Below are positions 34,425-42,123 of a stretch of 44,194 nt of DNA, piece after piece. The number at the start of each line of letters is the position of its first letter. Within the stretch, counting starts at the first letter, position 1. Source of the stretch: Bacteroidota bacterium (GTDB lineage: Bacteria > Bacteroidota > Bacteroidia > UBA8524); assembly GCA_003531115.1 (NCBI GenBank), contig DQHT01000158.1, forward strand, positions 38,109 through 82,302. The letters are read 5' to 3'. The notes beneath the pieces are model-generated. The model was not told the DNA's origin. It did not search any database and saw only the letters and a list, made by a program, of their open reading frames with translations. Both the position numbers and the translations under genes were made by a program.

Positions 34425-34733
34425 AAGAATTGGGTTCGAATCCTTATTTAGCCGTCATCCTGAGGGAGAACGTTTTTCAAACGTGCAACATTTGATGACG
34501 TATTTAAACCCGTCATAGGTAGCTTGCCGAAGGATAGGCTAGTTGACACGCTGAAGCCACAACGAATCGAGCAGGGGATTGTCTGAAGATTCCGTTAGTC
34601 CGTCGTACTTCCCTTCGACTGGCTCAGGGCAGGCTCTTCGCTCAGCATGACGGACTATGAAGTTCATCCTCAACCTCAACCTCACTCTCAAAATTTTATT
34701 ATATTAGCCCTACCAAAATTAATCCTATCAACT
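34400..34733. other. 334-bp gene-free region with hairpin and 62-bp repeat
   Basis: After the word tract it contains TTTAGCCGTCATCCTGAGG, a small hairpin ACGTTT-TTC-AAACGT at about 34470, and the 62-bp repeat at 34596-34657. No start codon with coding character was found; the frame that begins at 34647 is only the upstream extension of the next gene. Confidence 0.6.
34596..34657. repeat. 62-bp repeat with perfect 9-bp terminal inverted repeats, copy 2
   Basis: Starts TAGTCCGTC and ends GACGGACTA, perfect 9-bp inverted ends. The interior ACTTCCCTTCGACTGGCTCAGG, GCAGGCTCTTCG, CTCAG is shared with 29971-30032. The structure can fold as a long imperfect hairpin. Confidence 0.85.
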
Positions 34734-35558
34734 ATGAAAATCGATTTAAAAAAGATCGCATTCCTCCTTTGCGCTGCTTCAATAGCAATGTTTAGCGCTT
34801 GCAACCGTCAGGAAGATCCAAACGACAACCCCGATGCAGCGGATGTTACAGCCGCCCAGGAAATGACCATTGCCGAACAACTTTTTGGCGAACTTAAAAA
34901 CATGGCCGACGAAGGTGAATCCGGATCACTGGGTTCCTATAAAAACGGAGCAGGCTGTGCTACAGTAACCCATGACCAGGGACAAAAGAAAATTACCATT
35001 GATTTTGGCAGCAGCAACTGCCTTTGCAAAGACCTGCGCCTACGCCGCGGGATGCTCGAAGTGACCTATACGGGTAATAATTACTGGGACAGCGGCAGCG
35101 TGGCAACCATCATTCCTACCAACTATTATGTAAACGAGTACAAACTGAGTGGTTCAAAGACGATCACGAATCTGAATCACCTCTCCGACAACCAACCTTC
35201 ATGGAGCATCGTGGTGAACGGTACCGTGACCAAACCCAATGCCGGGGGCAGTTTTGGATGGACCAGCGACCGAACCCATACCTGGCTGGCAGGCAAAACA
35301 ACACCCTTTAACTGGACTGATGACGAATGGCAGGTGCTGGGAAATGCTACCCTCACTACCAGCACAGCCGATGAATGGAATCTGAATATCATATTACCCC
35401 TACACCGTCTGATGAGCTGCCGCTATATTGATAAAGGAACCATCGAAATTAAACGCCTCGGTCTGTCCGATCGTTATGTCGATTACGGCGACGGCACCTG
35501 CGACGATGATGCGGTGTATATCGTTAATGGGGTGAATTATCCGTTTAAACTGAAATAA
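34734..35558 (+). CDS. predicted lipoprotein, function unknown
   Basis: A 274-residue predicted lipoprotein. The frame is open from 34647, but MKIDLKKIAFLLCAASIAMF at 34734 gives a proper signal peptide with lipobox MFSAC, so I choose that start. The mature part has an early acidic stretch, Cys residues in pairs (for instance NCLCKDLRLRRG) and many aromatic beta strands, suggesting a beta sandwich. No domain is recognised. It precedes a T9SS cargo gene by 95 bp and could share its transcript. Confidence 0.7.
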   Translation: MKIDLKKIAFLLCAASIAMFSACNRQEDPNDNPDAADVTAAQEMTIAEQLFGELKNMADEGESGSLGSYKNGAGCATVTHDQGQKKITIDFGSSNCLCKDLRLRRGMLEVTYTGNNYWDSGSVATIIPTNYYVNEYKLSGSKTITNLNHLSDNQPSWSIVVNGTVTKPNAGGSFGWTSDRTHTWLAGKTTPFNWTDDEWQVLGNATLTTSTADEWNLNIILPLHRLMSCRYIDKGTIEIKRLGLSDRYVDYGDGTCDDDAVYIVNGVNYPFKLK

Positions 35559-35623
35559 CAATCCGGTTCACCTCCGAAGTAGGGAGGGCAGGGATTGAAT
35601 TACGTATTTTTGGATAATTCGCT

Positions 35624-35631
35624 TAACTTCG
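35624..35631 (+). promoter_or_regulatory. possible -7 box of the next cargo gene
   Basis: TAACTTCG lies 22 bases before the ATG at 35654 and fits TAnnTTyG. No convincing -33 element is seen at the expected spacing. Confidence 0.35.
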
Positions 35632-35653
35632 GAGTACGTTCAAAAAAGAAAAT

Positions 35654-37312
35654 ATGAAATTAAAAAGCTACCTGTTAATCGTATGTATTGGTCTGGGTAC
35701 TTTGGTATTTGGGCAAAGTCCCCATTTTTTATGGGCAAAAAAGTATGGCCTTATTGGAAAAAATGAGGCCGTAATGGGAAGTGGGATCGATGGTTCGGGT
35801 AACTTATACCTGGCAGGCAGATACTACGATAGTACGTCCTTCGATGGACAACAACTTATGCAGGGTCCGGCGGGAGATTCACTTGGCGTATTTGTTGCCA
35901 AATTGAATGAACAAGGGGCTATAATATGGGTAAACAGCTACCGCAGTGCCAGGCCTATAACCCATACTGTACTGACTGTTCAGGATAATGGGATCAGCTA
36001 CCTGGCCGGTCGTTTTATTGGCGACCTGACCATTGGAACATTTAACCTGAATTCAGGGGCAAATGACCCTCAGGGAGGTAGCATCTTTTTAGCCAAATTT
36101 GCTGCGGATGGTACCGTTTCCTGGGCCATTAAATTCGAAGCCAAAGATGCTAAGTCCATGGATATTGAATTGGATAATAACGGTAATATACTGATGACCG
36201 GGTCCTACAAAGGCAGCATCAATTTTGGTGGAGGCAAGGTGCTTAACGGACAGCCGGCCACTGCCATGAACTGTTTTATAGCTCGATTTGATCCCTTTAA
36301 TGGTGTGGCTGATTGGGCCGTACAGGCCAGATCGAATAACCTGGGTGAAGGGGAATCGCTTATCTCCGGCCCTGATGGCGCCATATATGTTGGCGGAATT
36401 TTTGTCGACACCCTGGAATTTAGTCCATCCGTAAAGTTTGTTTCTGTTGAACCAGATGTTAATTCTCCGGAAAATGCCTTCGTTTCAAAATACGATATGA
36501 ACGGGAATTTTGTTTGGGCCAAACAAATTACCGGGCTCATTAACGCTCGGGTATTCCTTACTTTTTGCAATCAAAATGTATATGCAGCCGTCAGCACCCT
36601 AATGACCTTCGGATATGCTTCAGAAAGTGCTACCTATGGTAATTATTTGATTAAAATAGATAAGACGAATGGGAATAAAGTATGGATGAAAAAAACCTCG
36701 CTCAGGTTTTATGGCCTTGAATCAGATGGAGACAGCGCCATTTACTACATGAACATGGGCTCTTTAAATTATTATTTTGACAGCTATTCAACTACTACGG
36801 GATCTGGAGAATTAGCATTGGGAAAATTAGATGCCAACGGTGTATTTAAGTGGGTAGAAATGAGAGGAGATGCTGTGTTTCCTCTTGTTGGTTTCAAAGC
36901 GAAAAATAAAAAGGTGTTCATGGGTGGAAGTATGATGGGATTTGGCACTACGGAGTTCGAGACAGGAATTAGCCTGCATACTGGTGAATTTTGGAGTCAG
37001 GATGCCTGGTATGCCCTATTTAATGATACCGGAGAAAGCATTCTGCCAAATGCATTGACACCTGTTGAGGGAGACCATTTGGGTTTCACTTTGTATCCCA
37101 ATCCAGGTAGCGGGCCCATTCAGCTCCATTGCAAAGATATCCCTGCAAATTCACAGGTCTTTATTATGGATATGCAAGGAAAAGTAGTTCACCAACAAGC
37201 CGTGACACAGGAAACCCAAAACATGGACCTGAGCAACCTCAAAGGAGGAGTTTATTTAGTAAAACTCGCCCACCAGAACGGAACTCAAACCCAACGGCTC
37301 GTGTTGTACTAG
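35654..37312 (+). CDS. secreted beta-propeller-like protein with T9SS type A sorting domain
   Basis: A 552-residue exported protein, signal peptide to about residue 21 (FGQ). The central part repeats SBBP/propeller-like units: GSGIDGSGNLYLAGRY, then VQDNGISYLAGRF, NNGNILMTGSY, PDGAIYVGGIF, each followed by FVAKLNE/FLAKFAAD/FIARFDP-type strands and IxWVNSY/VSWAIKF. About seven such units can be counted, in line with a seven-bladed propeller. The final 80 residues are the T9SS sorting domain (LYPNPGSGPIQLHCK ... LKGGVYLVKLAH). Role unknown; binding or structural. Confidence 0.85.
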   Translation: MKLKSYLLIVCIGLGTLVFGQSPHFLWAKKYGLIGKNEAVMGSGIDGSGNLYLAGRYYDSTSFDGQQLMQGPAGDSLGVFVAKLNEQGAIIWVNSYRSARPITHTVLTVQDNGISYLAGRFIGDLTIGTFNLNSGANDPQGGSIFLAKFAADGTVSWAIKFEAKDAKSMDIELDNNGNILMTGSYKGSINFGGGKVLNGQPATAMNCFIARFDPFNGVADWAVQARSNNLGEGESLISGPDGAIYVGGIFVDTLEFSPSVKFVSVEPDVNSPENAFVSKYDMNGNFVWAKQITGLINARVFLTFCNQNVYAAVSTLMTFGYASESATYGNYLIKIDKTNGNKVWMKKTSLRFYGLESDGDSAIYYMNMGSLNYYFDSYSTTTGSGELALGKLDANGVFKWVEMRGDAVFPLVGFKAKNKKVFMGGSMMGFGTTEFETGISLHTGEFWSQDAWYALFNDTGESILPNALTPVEGDHLGFTLYPNPGSGPIQLHCKDIPANSQVFIMDMQGKVVHQQAVTQETQNMDLSNLKGGVYLVKLAHQNGTQTQRLVLY

Positions 37313-37320
37313 CGGAGCAA

Positions 37321-37425
37321 AATTCAACGCGGTGGCGCGGCGAGCTTTGTTTTCTAGGACGAGTATTGTTGACGCACCACCAAGACGCGGTTTTTTTTAT
37401 TTGTCGGCAAACAAAACCGCGCCTC
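37321..37425. repeat. ~100-bp GC-rich repeat, copy B
   Basis: Aligned with 18981-19080: AATTCAACGCGG, GCGCGG, CTTTGTTTT, GTATTG, GACGCGG plus eight T residues. CGCGGTTTT (from about 37386) pairs exactly with AAAACCGCG downstream (to about 37421). It lies between two convergent genes and may act as a terminator. Confidence 0.7.
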
Positions 37426-37513
37426 CGTTGCGCGTCAGCAATAAGCCGGGCAAACTCCAACTCTTTTGCGTCTCCGCGAGAAATTCAGCGCGCGTCAGCT
37501 AGTGTGAAAACCT

Positions 37514-38653
37514 CTACTTCAGGATTTCTCTCGAAATAACAATCCGGTTCACCTCGCTCGTGCCTTCATAAATCTGGGTAATCTTCGCGTCGCGCATCAT
37601 ACGCTCTACATGATACTCACGCACGTAACCATAACCCCCGTGAACCTGAACGGCTTCGGTGGTGGTTCTCATGGCAGTTTCAGATGCAAATACTTTCGCC
37701 ATGGAACTGGCTAAAGCATAATCCTTCTTCTGGTCTTTTAGCCAGGCGGCTTTGAGGCAAAGCAAACGTGCTGCTTCAATTTCGGTGGCCATATCTGCCA
37801 GTTTGAACTGGATGGCCTGGTGATGCATGATCTCTTTTCCGAAAGCTTTACGCTCCTTGGAATAAGCCACAGCCCTTTCATAAGCACCGGAAGCAATCCC
37901 CAAGGCCTGGGAGGCGATACCAATACGTCCGCCGGCAAGGGTTTTCATGGCGAACTTGAATCCAAATCCATCCTCACCAATGCGGTTTTCTTTGGGAACT
38001 TTCACGTCCTGGAACATGATGGAGTGGGTATCTGAACCCCGTATCCCCATTTTATCTTCTTTTTTGCCCACGGTTATGCCGGGCCAGTTTTTTTCTACGA
38101 TAAAGGCGTTTATCCCACGGTGACCCGCTTCTACATGCGATTGCGCAATAACGATATACACATCTCCTGTACTGCCGTTTGTAATCCAGTTTTTAGTACC
38201 ATTCATGAGGTAATGATCCCCCTGATCAATAGCAGTAGTACGCTGCGACGTGGCATCAGAACCCGCTTCGGGCTCCGACAAACAAAAGGCACCATGGTAT
38301 TTTCCCTGCGCCAATGGCACGAGGTATTTTTGTTTTTGTTCTTCGGAAGCAAATGTTTCCAATCCCCAGCAAACCAGGGAATTGTTTACCGACATAACCA
38401 CGGAAGCAGAGGCGTCAACTTTCGAAATTTCTTCCATCGCCAATACATAAGAAATCGTATCCATTCCTCCTCCGCCATACTCCGGACTCACCATCATTCC
38501 CATAAAACCCAATTCACCCATTTTACGAATTTGCGCCATCGGGAAAATAGCTTTTTCGTCACGTTCACATACGCCGGGGAGCAGTTCCGCATTGGCAAAA
38601 TCACGTGCGGCCTGTTGGATCATCAAATGTTCTTCACTCAGTTCGAAATTCAT
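37514..38653 (-). CDS. acyl-CoA dehydrogenase
   Basis: A 379-residue FAD flavoenzyme of the short/medium-chain acyl-CoA dehydrogenase family, introducing a trans-2 double bond in acyl-CoA; butyryl-CoA-type is likely. Three domains are clear: an N-terminal helical part (FELSEEHLMIQQAARDFAN), a beta barrel with CLSEPEAGSDATSQRTTA and NGTKNWITNG, and a C-terminal helical part with HGGYGYVREYHVERMMRDAK. The catalytic base is Glu363 in IYEGTSE, the position used by bacterial butyryl-CoA and short-chain enzymes. Electron-transfer flavoprotein genes are not in the window. The stop faces the T9SS cargo gene. Confidence 0.93.
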   Translation of the reverse strand: MNFELSEEHLMIQQAARDFANAELLPGVCERDEKAIFPMAQIRKMGELGFMGMMVSPEYGGGGMDTISYVLAMEEISKVDASASVVMSVNNSLVCWGLETFASEEQKQKYLVPLAQGKYHGAFCLSEPEAGSDATSQRTTAIDQGDHYLMNGTKNWITNGSTGDVYIVIAQSHVEAGHRGINAFIVEKNWPGITVGKKEDKMGIRGSDTHSIMFQDVKVPKENRIGEDGFGFKFAMKTLAGGRIGIASQALGIASGAYERAVAYSKERKAFGKEIMHHQAIQFKLADMATEIEAARLLCLKAAWLKDQKKDYALASSMAKVFASETAMRTTTEAVQVHGGYGYVREYHVERMMRDAKITQIYEGTSEVNRIVISREILK

Positions 38654-38718
38654 GGTGTTTTACTAATTGCTGCAAATATAGGCGTTGACCAATAAGATTA
38701 AAAACGAGAATAGGTCAT

Positions 38719-39360
38719 TTAGAGATGTTCTAAACTATTCGTTTTCAATATTTCAAAACGCTCGTCGCAATAGCCTATCAGATAAAGTCCGAGATTATGG
38801 TGGGTAAATTCATCCATACGGGAAAGCGGAAGATCGAGCATCAGACACAAAAAACTTTTCATCGCCCTGCCGTGCATGCATACCAGGATCTGCTCTTCCT
38901 GGGGGCGCGACATGATATGTTGCAGAGCCAGTTTCTGACGCGACTGCAGTTCAATCGGGTTTTCACCTCCAGGAATGCGGTAGTTTAAGTTTCCTGCTTT
39001 CCATTCTTCCACCATACGCGTATAGTCGTCCTTCCAAAAATCTTTGCTGGTTTTCCCTTCATACTCTCCCCAGCTGATCTCATTCAGCTCAGGCAGAATG
39101 GTATGGGGAATACCCAGATCCAGGAAATTTTGCACGGATTGATGCGTTCTGCGCAGGGCTGAAGTATAGATCCTGTCAAAAGGCTGCAGCTTATAATGGC
39201 TGAAAAAACGCTCCGATTGTTGCAGTCCGGTTTCATTTAAGTCACTATCCACACCGCTTCCCTGCACAATGCCAAGTCGGTTGAATTCGGTTTCGCCATG
39301 GCGAATAAGGTAGATTGTTTTTTTCTGTGGCTTAGAGGAACTTTGCGGTATTCCGTTCAT
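38719..39360 (-). CDS. histidine phosphatase-family protein
   Basis: A 213-residue enzyme of the phosphoglycerate mutase-like histidine phosphatase family. LIRHGETEFN gives catalytic His21 and Arg20; CMHGRAM near residue 173 provides the second His. ISWGEYEGK with the catalytic Glu fits CobC/GpmB-like phosphatases; the substrate cannot be assigned. I choose the ATG at 39360 (MNGIPQ). A longer frame from 39390 begins with TTG and would overlap the neighbour and the likely promoter. The divergent hotdog gene starts only two bases away. No signal peptide. Confidence 0.85.
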   Translation of the reverse strand: MNGIPQSSSKPQKKTIYLIRHGETEFNRLGIVQGSGVDSDLNETGLQQSERFFSHYKLQPFDRIYTSALRRTHQSVQNFLDLGIPHTILPELNEISWGEYEGKTSKDFWKDDYTRMVEEWKAGNLNYRIPGGENPIELQSRQKLALQHIMSRPQEEQILVCMHGRAMKSFLCLMLDLPLSRMDEFTHHNLGLYLIGYCDERFEILKTNSLEHL

Positions 39361-39362
39361 AC

Positions 39363-39818
39363 ATGAGACAATTAGCAAAAATCGACACAAATATATCCCT
39401 TGCCTCCTTAAATGACCGCATGAAAGGCAGCATGGCAGAACATATTGGCATTGAATATACAGAAATCCATGAAGATTACCTGCTTGCCCGCATGCCTGTG
39501 GATGAGCGAACCCATCAACCTCTGAAGATGCTCAATGGCGGAGCCTCCCTGGCTTTGGCAGAAACGGTAGGGAGTATGGCAGCCAATCTTGTTATCGACA
39601 GGGAAAAATTTGTGGCATTCGGAATGGAAATTAATGGAAACCACCTCAAACCAGCCTTTTCGGGTTTTGTTTATGGAAAGGCAACTCCTTTTCACATTGG
39701 CAAAACAACCCAGGTCTGGCAGATCGAGATCCGTGATGATGAAGGCGACAGGGTATGTATATGCCGCCTTACCATGGCTGTAGTGCAAATTCAGGAAAAT
39801 GCACTCGGACTTAAATAG
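39363..39818 (+). CDS. hotdog-fold thioesterase (PaaI/MenI-like)
   Basis: A 151-residue hotdog thioesterase of the PaaI group. The characteristic LARMPVDERTHQPLKMLNGG followed by ASLALAETVGSMAANL gives the hotdog helix with its catalytic Glu/Asp position, and HIGKTTQVWQIEIRD closes the sheet. Because it overlaps the isochorismate synthase gene by 20 bp, I infer 1,4-dihydroxy-2-naphthoyl-CoA thioesterase (MenI-type) in menaquinone synthesis, but general acyl-CoA thioesterase cannot be excluded. Its promoter must lie within the divergent phosphatase gene; GAACTTTG near 39338-39346 is a candidate. Confidence 0.85.
   Translation: MRQLAKIDTNISLASLNDRMKGSMAEHIGIEYTEIHEDYLLARMPVDERTHQPLKMLNGGASLALAETVGSMAANLVIDREKFVAFGMEINGNHLKPAFSGFVYGKATPFHIGKTTQVWQIEIRDDEGDRVCICRLTMAVVQIQENALGLK
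39388..39395 (-). promoter_or_regulatory. putative -7 box of the histidine phosphatase gene
   Basis: Read on the minus strand these bases are TATATTTG, an exact TAnnTTTG. They lie inside the divergent thioesterase gene, 27 bases before the phosphatase ATG. No clear -33 element is seen. Confidence 0.5.
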
Positions 39819-40800
39819 AAAATTCCAACAAGCCAAAGAACTGCAGGAATCTTACTGCGTTTGGCGCTATCCCGGAGAAACAGCGATACGGGAAGCTGGC
39901 CCGGCTCCTGAAAAAATATGGGATGGAACTTTCCCTGATTCTGAAACCTTTGTTTTCGCACCTTTCAACCGGGAGCGCCATCCTGTTTTAATGATCGGCG
40001 AAAGAGGGCGCATAGCTGTCCATACTCCTCCAAAACCACCCGTCCATACAGAAAAAAAGCACTTTATGAACGGTGTGGGCAAGGCGATAGCAGCCATTAA
40101 GTCGGGCCAATTTAAAAAAATCGTTGCGGCAAGGGTTCATGTAAAGGAAGCTCCTCTTGATCCTGCTGCCCATTTCCTGGCTCTCTGCGAAAAATACCCG
40201 GATGCGTTTTGCTACCTCTGGCATAGTCCGTCAAGTGGTACCTGGCTGGGAGCAAGTCCTGAATTATTGCTCGAAAGAGAAGAAAATAATATACGTACCA
40301 TGGCGCTGGCCGGTACACGAACCGGAAACGGACAAGCCTTTGGTTCCAAAGAAATGGAAGAACAAGGTTTGGTGCTCGATTATCTGGAAATGGTGCTTGG
40401 TTCCTGGTTGATGGAAACCAAGATCATCGAACAAACCCGGGTGCGATCCGGGCACCTCCAGCACCTGAAAAATGAGGTGCAGGGTGTTTTAAAGAACGCT
40501 CATCCGGATATGAAGGCATTGATCGACCAATTGCATCCTACACCCGCCGTTGCCGGACTTCCCAAAGATGAAGCCATGGCGTTTATTGATCGCGAAGAGG
40601 GTCTTGACAGGGCTTATTACAGCGGATTTCTCGGAACCCTGTCGGCAAAACGATGTCAGTTATACGTGAACCTGCGTTGCATGCAAATCCTCCACGACAC
40701 CCACTATATATATGCAGGTGCCGGACTCACAGCCTCTTCCGATCCGGAAAAGGAATGGCTGGAGACAGAGGAAAAAACCAAAGTGGTATTGCTACTTTGA
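39799..40800 (+). CDS. menF: isochorismate synthase (menaquinone branch)
   Basis: A 333-residue chorismate-utilising enzyme that isomerises chorismate to isochorismate. Seen: the lysine strand KKIVAARVHVKE (Lys as general base), PELLLERE, and the Mg-binding set near the end: LHPTPAVAGLPKDEAMAFI, YYSGFLGTLS and YAGAGLTASSDPEKEWLETE. It is shorter than E. coli MenF (431) but close to the EntC core; the menaquinone role is inferred from the overlapping thioesterase. menD and other men genes are not in the window. Its stop overlaps the convergent histone-like gene by nine bases. Confidence 0.9.
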   Translation: MHSDLNRKFQQAKELQESYCVWRYPGETAIREAGPAPEKIWDGTFPDSETFVFAPFNRERHPVLMIGERGRIAVHTPPKPPVHTEKKHFMNGVGKAIAAIKSGQFKKIVAARVHVKEAPLDPAAHFLALCEKYPDAFCYLWHSPSSGTWLGASPELLLEREENNIRTMALAGTRTGNGQAFGSKEMEEQGLVLDYLEMVLGSWLMETKIIEQTRVRSGHLQHLKNEVQGVLKNAHPDMKALIDQLHPTPAVAGLPKDEAMAFIDREEGLDRAYYSGFLGTLSAKRCQLYVNLRCMQILHDTHYIYAGAGLTASSDPEKEWLETEEKTKVVLLL

Positions 40801-41301
40801 CTTTGGTTTCGCAGCGGGTTTGGCTTTCGCAGCCGGTTTAGCTTTCGCAGTCGGTTTAGCTTTTGCGGCTGGTTTGGCTTTTGCTGCCGGCTTAGCTTTT
40901 GCGGCTGGTTTGGCTGCTGTTTTCGCAGCCGGTTTAGCTTTCGCTGCCGGTTTCGCCTTTGCTTTGGCAGGAGCTGAAGCGGCTTTTGCTGAAGCAGATT
41001 TTGGTTTGGCCTTTTTATCGGTAAACTTGGCCTTAATATTTGCCAGATGCGTTTTAAAAGAGTCGGTACTTTCATTGAAAGCTTTTTTCAACTCTTCCCA
41101 GGAATCCCCGCTGGCATCTTTGAGTTTATCCAATTGTTTGCTCATTTCCTTACGTTTTTTTTCTACCATCTTGATCTGGTCGGCATACTTGATTTTTGCC
41201 GCGTCAGTGGCAGTTTTTTTCTTCTTTTCCAGCTCTTCCAGGGTGTCATACAACTCGTCAATACGCTTTTTGGCGTAGGCGTGAAATTCTTCTCTGTTCA
41301 T
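40792..41301 (-). CDS. coiled-coil protein with Lys/Ala/Pro-rich H1-like tail
   Basis: A 169-residue basic protein. I use the ATG at 41301; a longer frame from 41322 begins with TTG. Residues 1 to about 95 are charged and helical (ELEKKKKTATDAAKIKYADQ, VEKKRKEMSKQLDKL), probably a coiled coil. The tail, about 70 residues, is built from AKAKPA hexads with small changes, resembling eukaryotic H1-type and bacterial AlgP/Hc1-like tails. The tail is encoded by 18-bp DNA repeats. DNA compaction is plausible but inferred. It overlaps the menF gene end. TACCTTGA on the minus strand just upstream may be its -7 box. Confidence 0.75.
   Translation of the reverse strand: MNREEFHAYAKKRIDELYDTLEELEKKKKTATDAAKIKYADQIKMVEKKRKEMSKQLDKLKDASGDSWEELKKAFNESTDSFKTHLANIKAKFTDKKAKPKSASAKAASAPAKAKAKPAAKAKPAAKTAAKPAAKAKPAAKAKPAAKAKPTAKAKPAAKAKPAAKPKSK
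40795..40980. repeat. 18-bp tandem repeats encoding AKAKPA hexads
   Basis: GGTTTxGCTTTxGCxGCC units repeat about nine times with drift inside the H1-like gene. The repeat forms an open antisense frame (40712-41278) that is not real. Confidence 0.75.
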
Positions 41302-41348
41302 AACGTATAAATTTGATGTCAAGGTAATTAAAGAAGTTGATATTTTAA

Positions 41349-42098
41349 TTATTTCAACTTCAATTTTCTCGTGTGTTCGTAGGCTGTTTCAAAAAGTTTG
41401 TCGGCATTTTTTGTGTCGAGCAGATCGAACTGTTCAATTCCTATTGGCGCAATGATGCTGCGGTTTTTTTGACGGCCCTCACGAATATGCCCATTTACGC
41501 CCAGTTCGAAAGTTCGCGCGGCAATTTGGATCAAATTTTTCAGGTCTGTAACCGGGCGTACGGGACAAATATGTACCGCAATCACTTTATCGCATAGTTT
41601 GGTCAGGGGCCGGTAGGGAAGGTTATCGAAAACACCTCCGTCTACATACAATTCCCCTTCGATCGTAACCGGCGAAAACAATACCGGTATGGATGAGGAA
41701 GCCTGAACAGCCTGTACAAGAGGTCCTTTTGACAGATAGCGTACTTTCCCCGAATACAAATTGGAAACGGTTACGATCAGAGGCTTGGGTAAGTCCTCCA
41801 GGTTTTCAAAGGGAATATGTTTTTTAAGATGCATGCTCAGTTTATCCAGGCTCATCAGGCCGAGGGTTGGCAGGTTCATTTTCGCAAAATCAAAAAGCGA
41901 ATTGCGTTTCATCAGTTTAAACACTGCTTCAGGAGCGTTCCCCGCCGCCATAAAGGCACCAACCACGCTCCCTGCGCTGGTTCCGCTATAAATGTCGGCT
42001 TCGATCCCTTTTTCCTTTAGTGCCTGCAACACCCCGAGGTGCGCATACCCACGTGCAGCACCCCCTCCCAGAGCAATACCTAATTTGTATTTTGCCAT
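41349..42098 (-). CDS. patatin-like phospholipase
   Basis: A 249-residue patatin-fold lipid acyl hydrolase. The oxyanion-hole loop GGGAARGYAHLGVL is at residues 11-24, the nucleophile elbow GTSAG has Ser41, and the dyad Asp153 is in VDGGVFDNLP. No signal peptide, so it is cytoplasmic like the RssA/YchK type rather than the outer-membrane PlpD type. It probably releases fatty acids from phospholipids or related lipids; the exact substrate is unknown. It ends the minus-strand group of lolC-like, pth and patatin genes; 25 bp separate it from pth. Confidence 0.9.
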   Translation of the reverse strand: MAKYKLGIALGGGAARGYAHLGVLQALKEKGIEADIYSGTSAGSVVGAFMAAGNAPEAVFKLMKRNSLFDFAKMNLPTLGLMSLDKLSMHLKKHIPFENLEDLPKPLIVTVSNLYSGKVRYLSKGPLVQAVQASSSIPVLFSPVTIEGELYVDGGVFDNLPYRPLTKLCDKVIAVHICPVRPVTDLKNLIQIAARTFELGVNGHIREGRQKNRSIIAPIGIEQFDLLDTKNADKLFETAYEHTRKLKLK

Positions 42099-42123
42099 GG
42101 GGCTAAGATAAGCACCCCGGAGA

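Noticed and set aside
34440..34595. Possible small RNA or tRNA after ald
   Set aside because: Only one short hairpin is visible; no cloverleaf, no CCA-like acceptor and no promoter box.
40712..41278. Alanine/glycine/phenylalanine-rich plus-strand frame
   Set aside because: It is the reverse reading of the AKAKPA-encoding repeats; its regularity comes from the real gene on the other strand.
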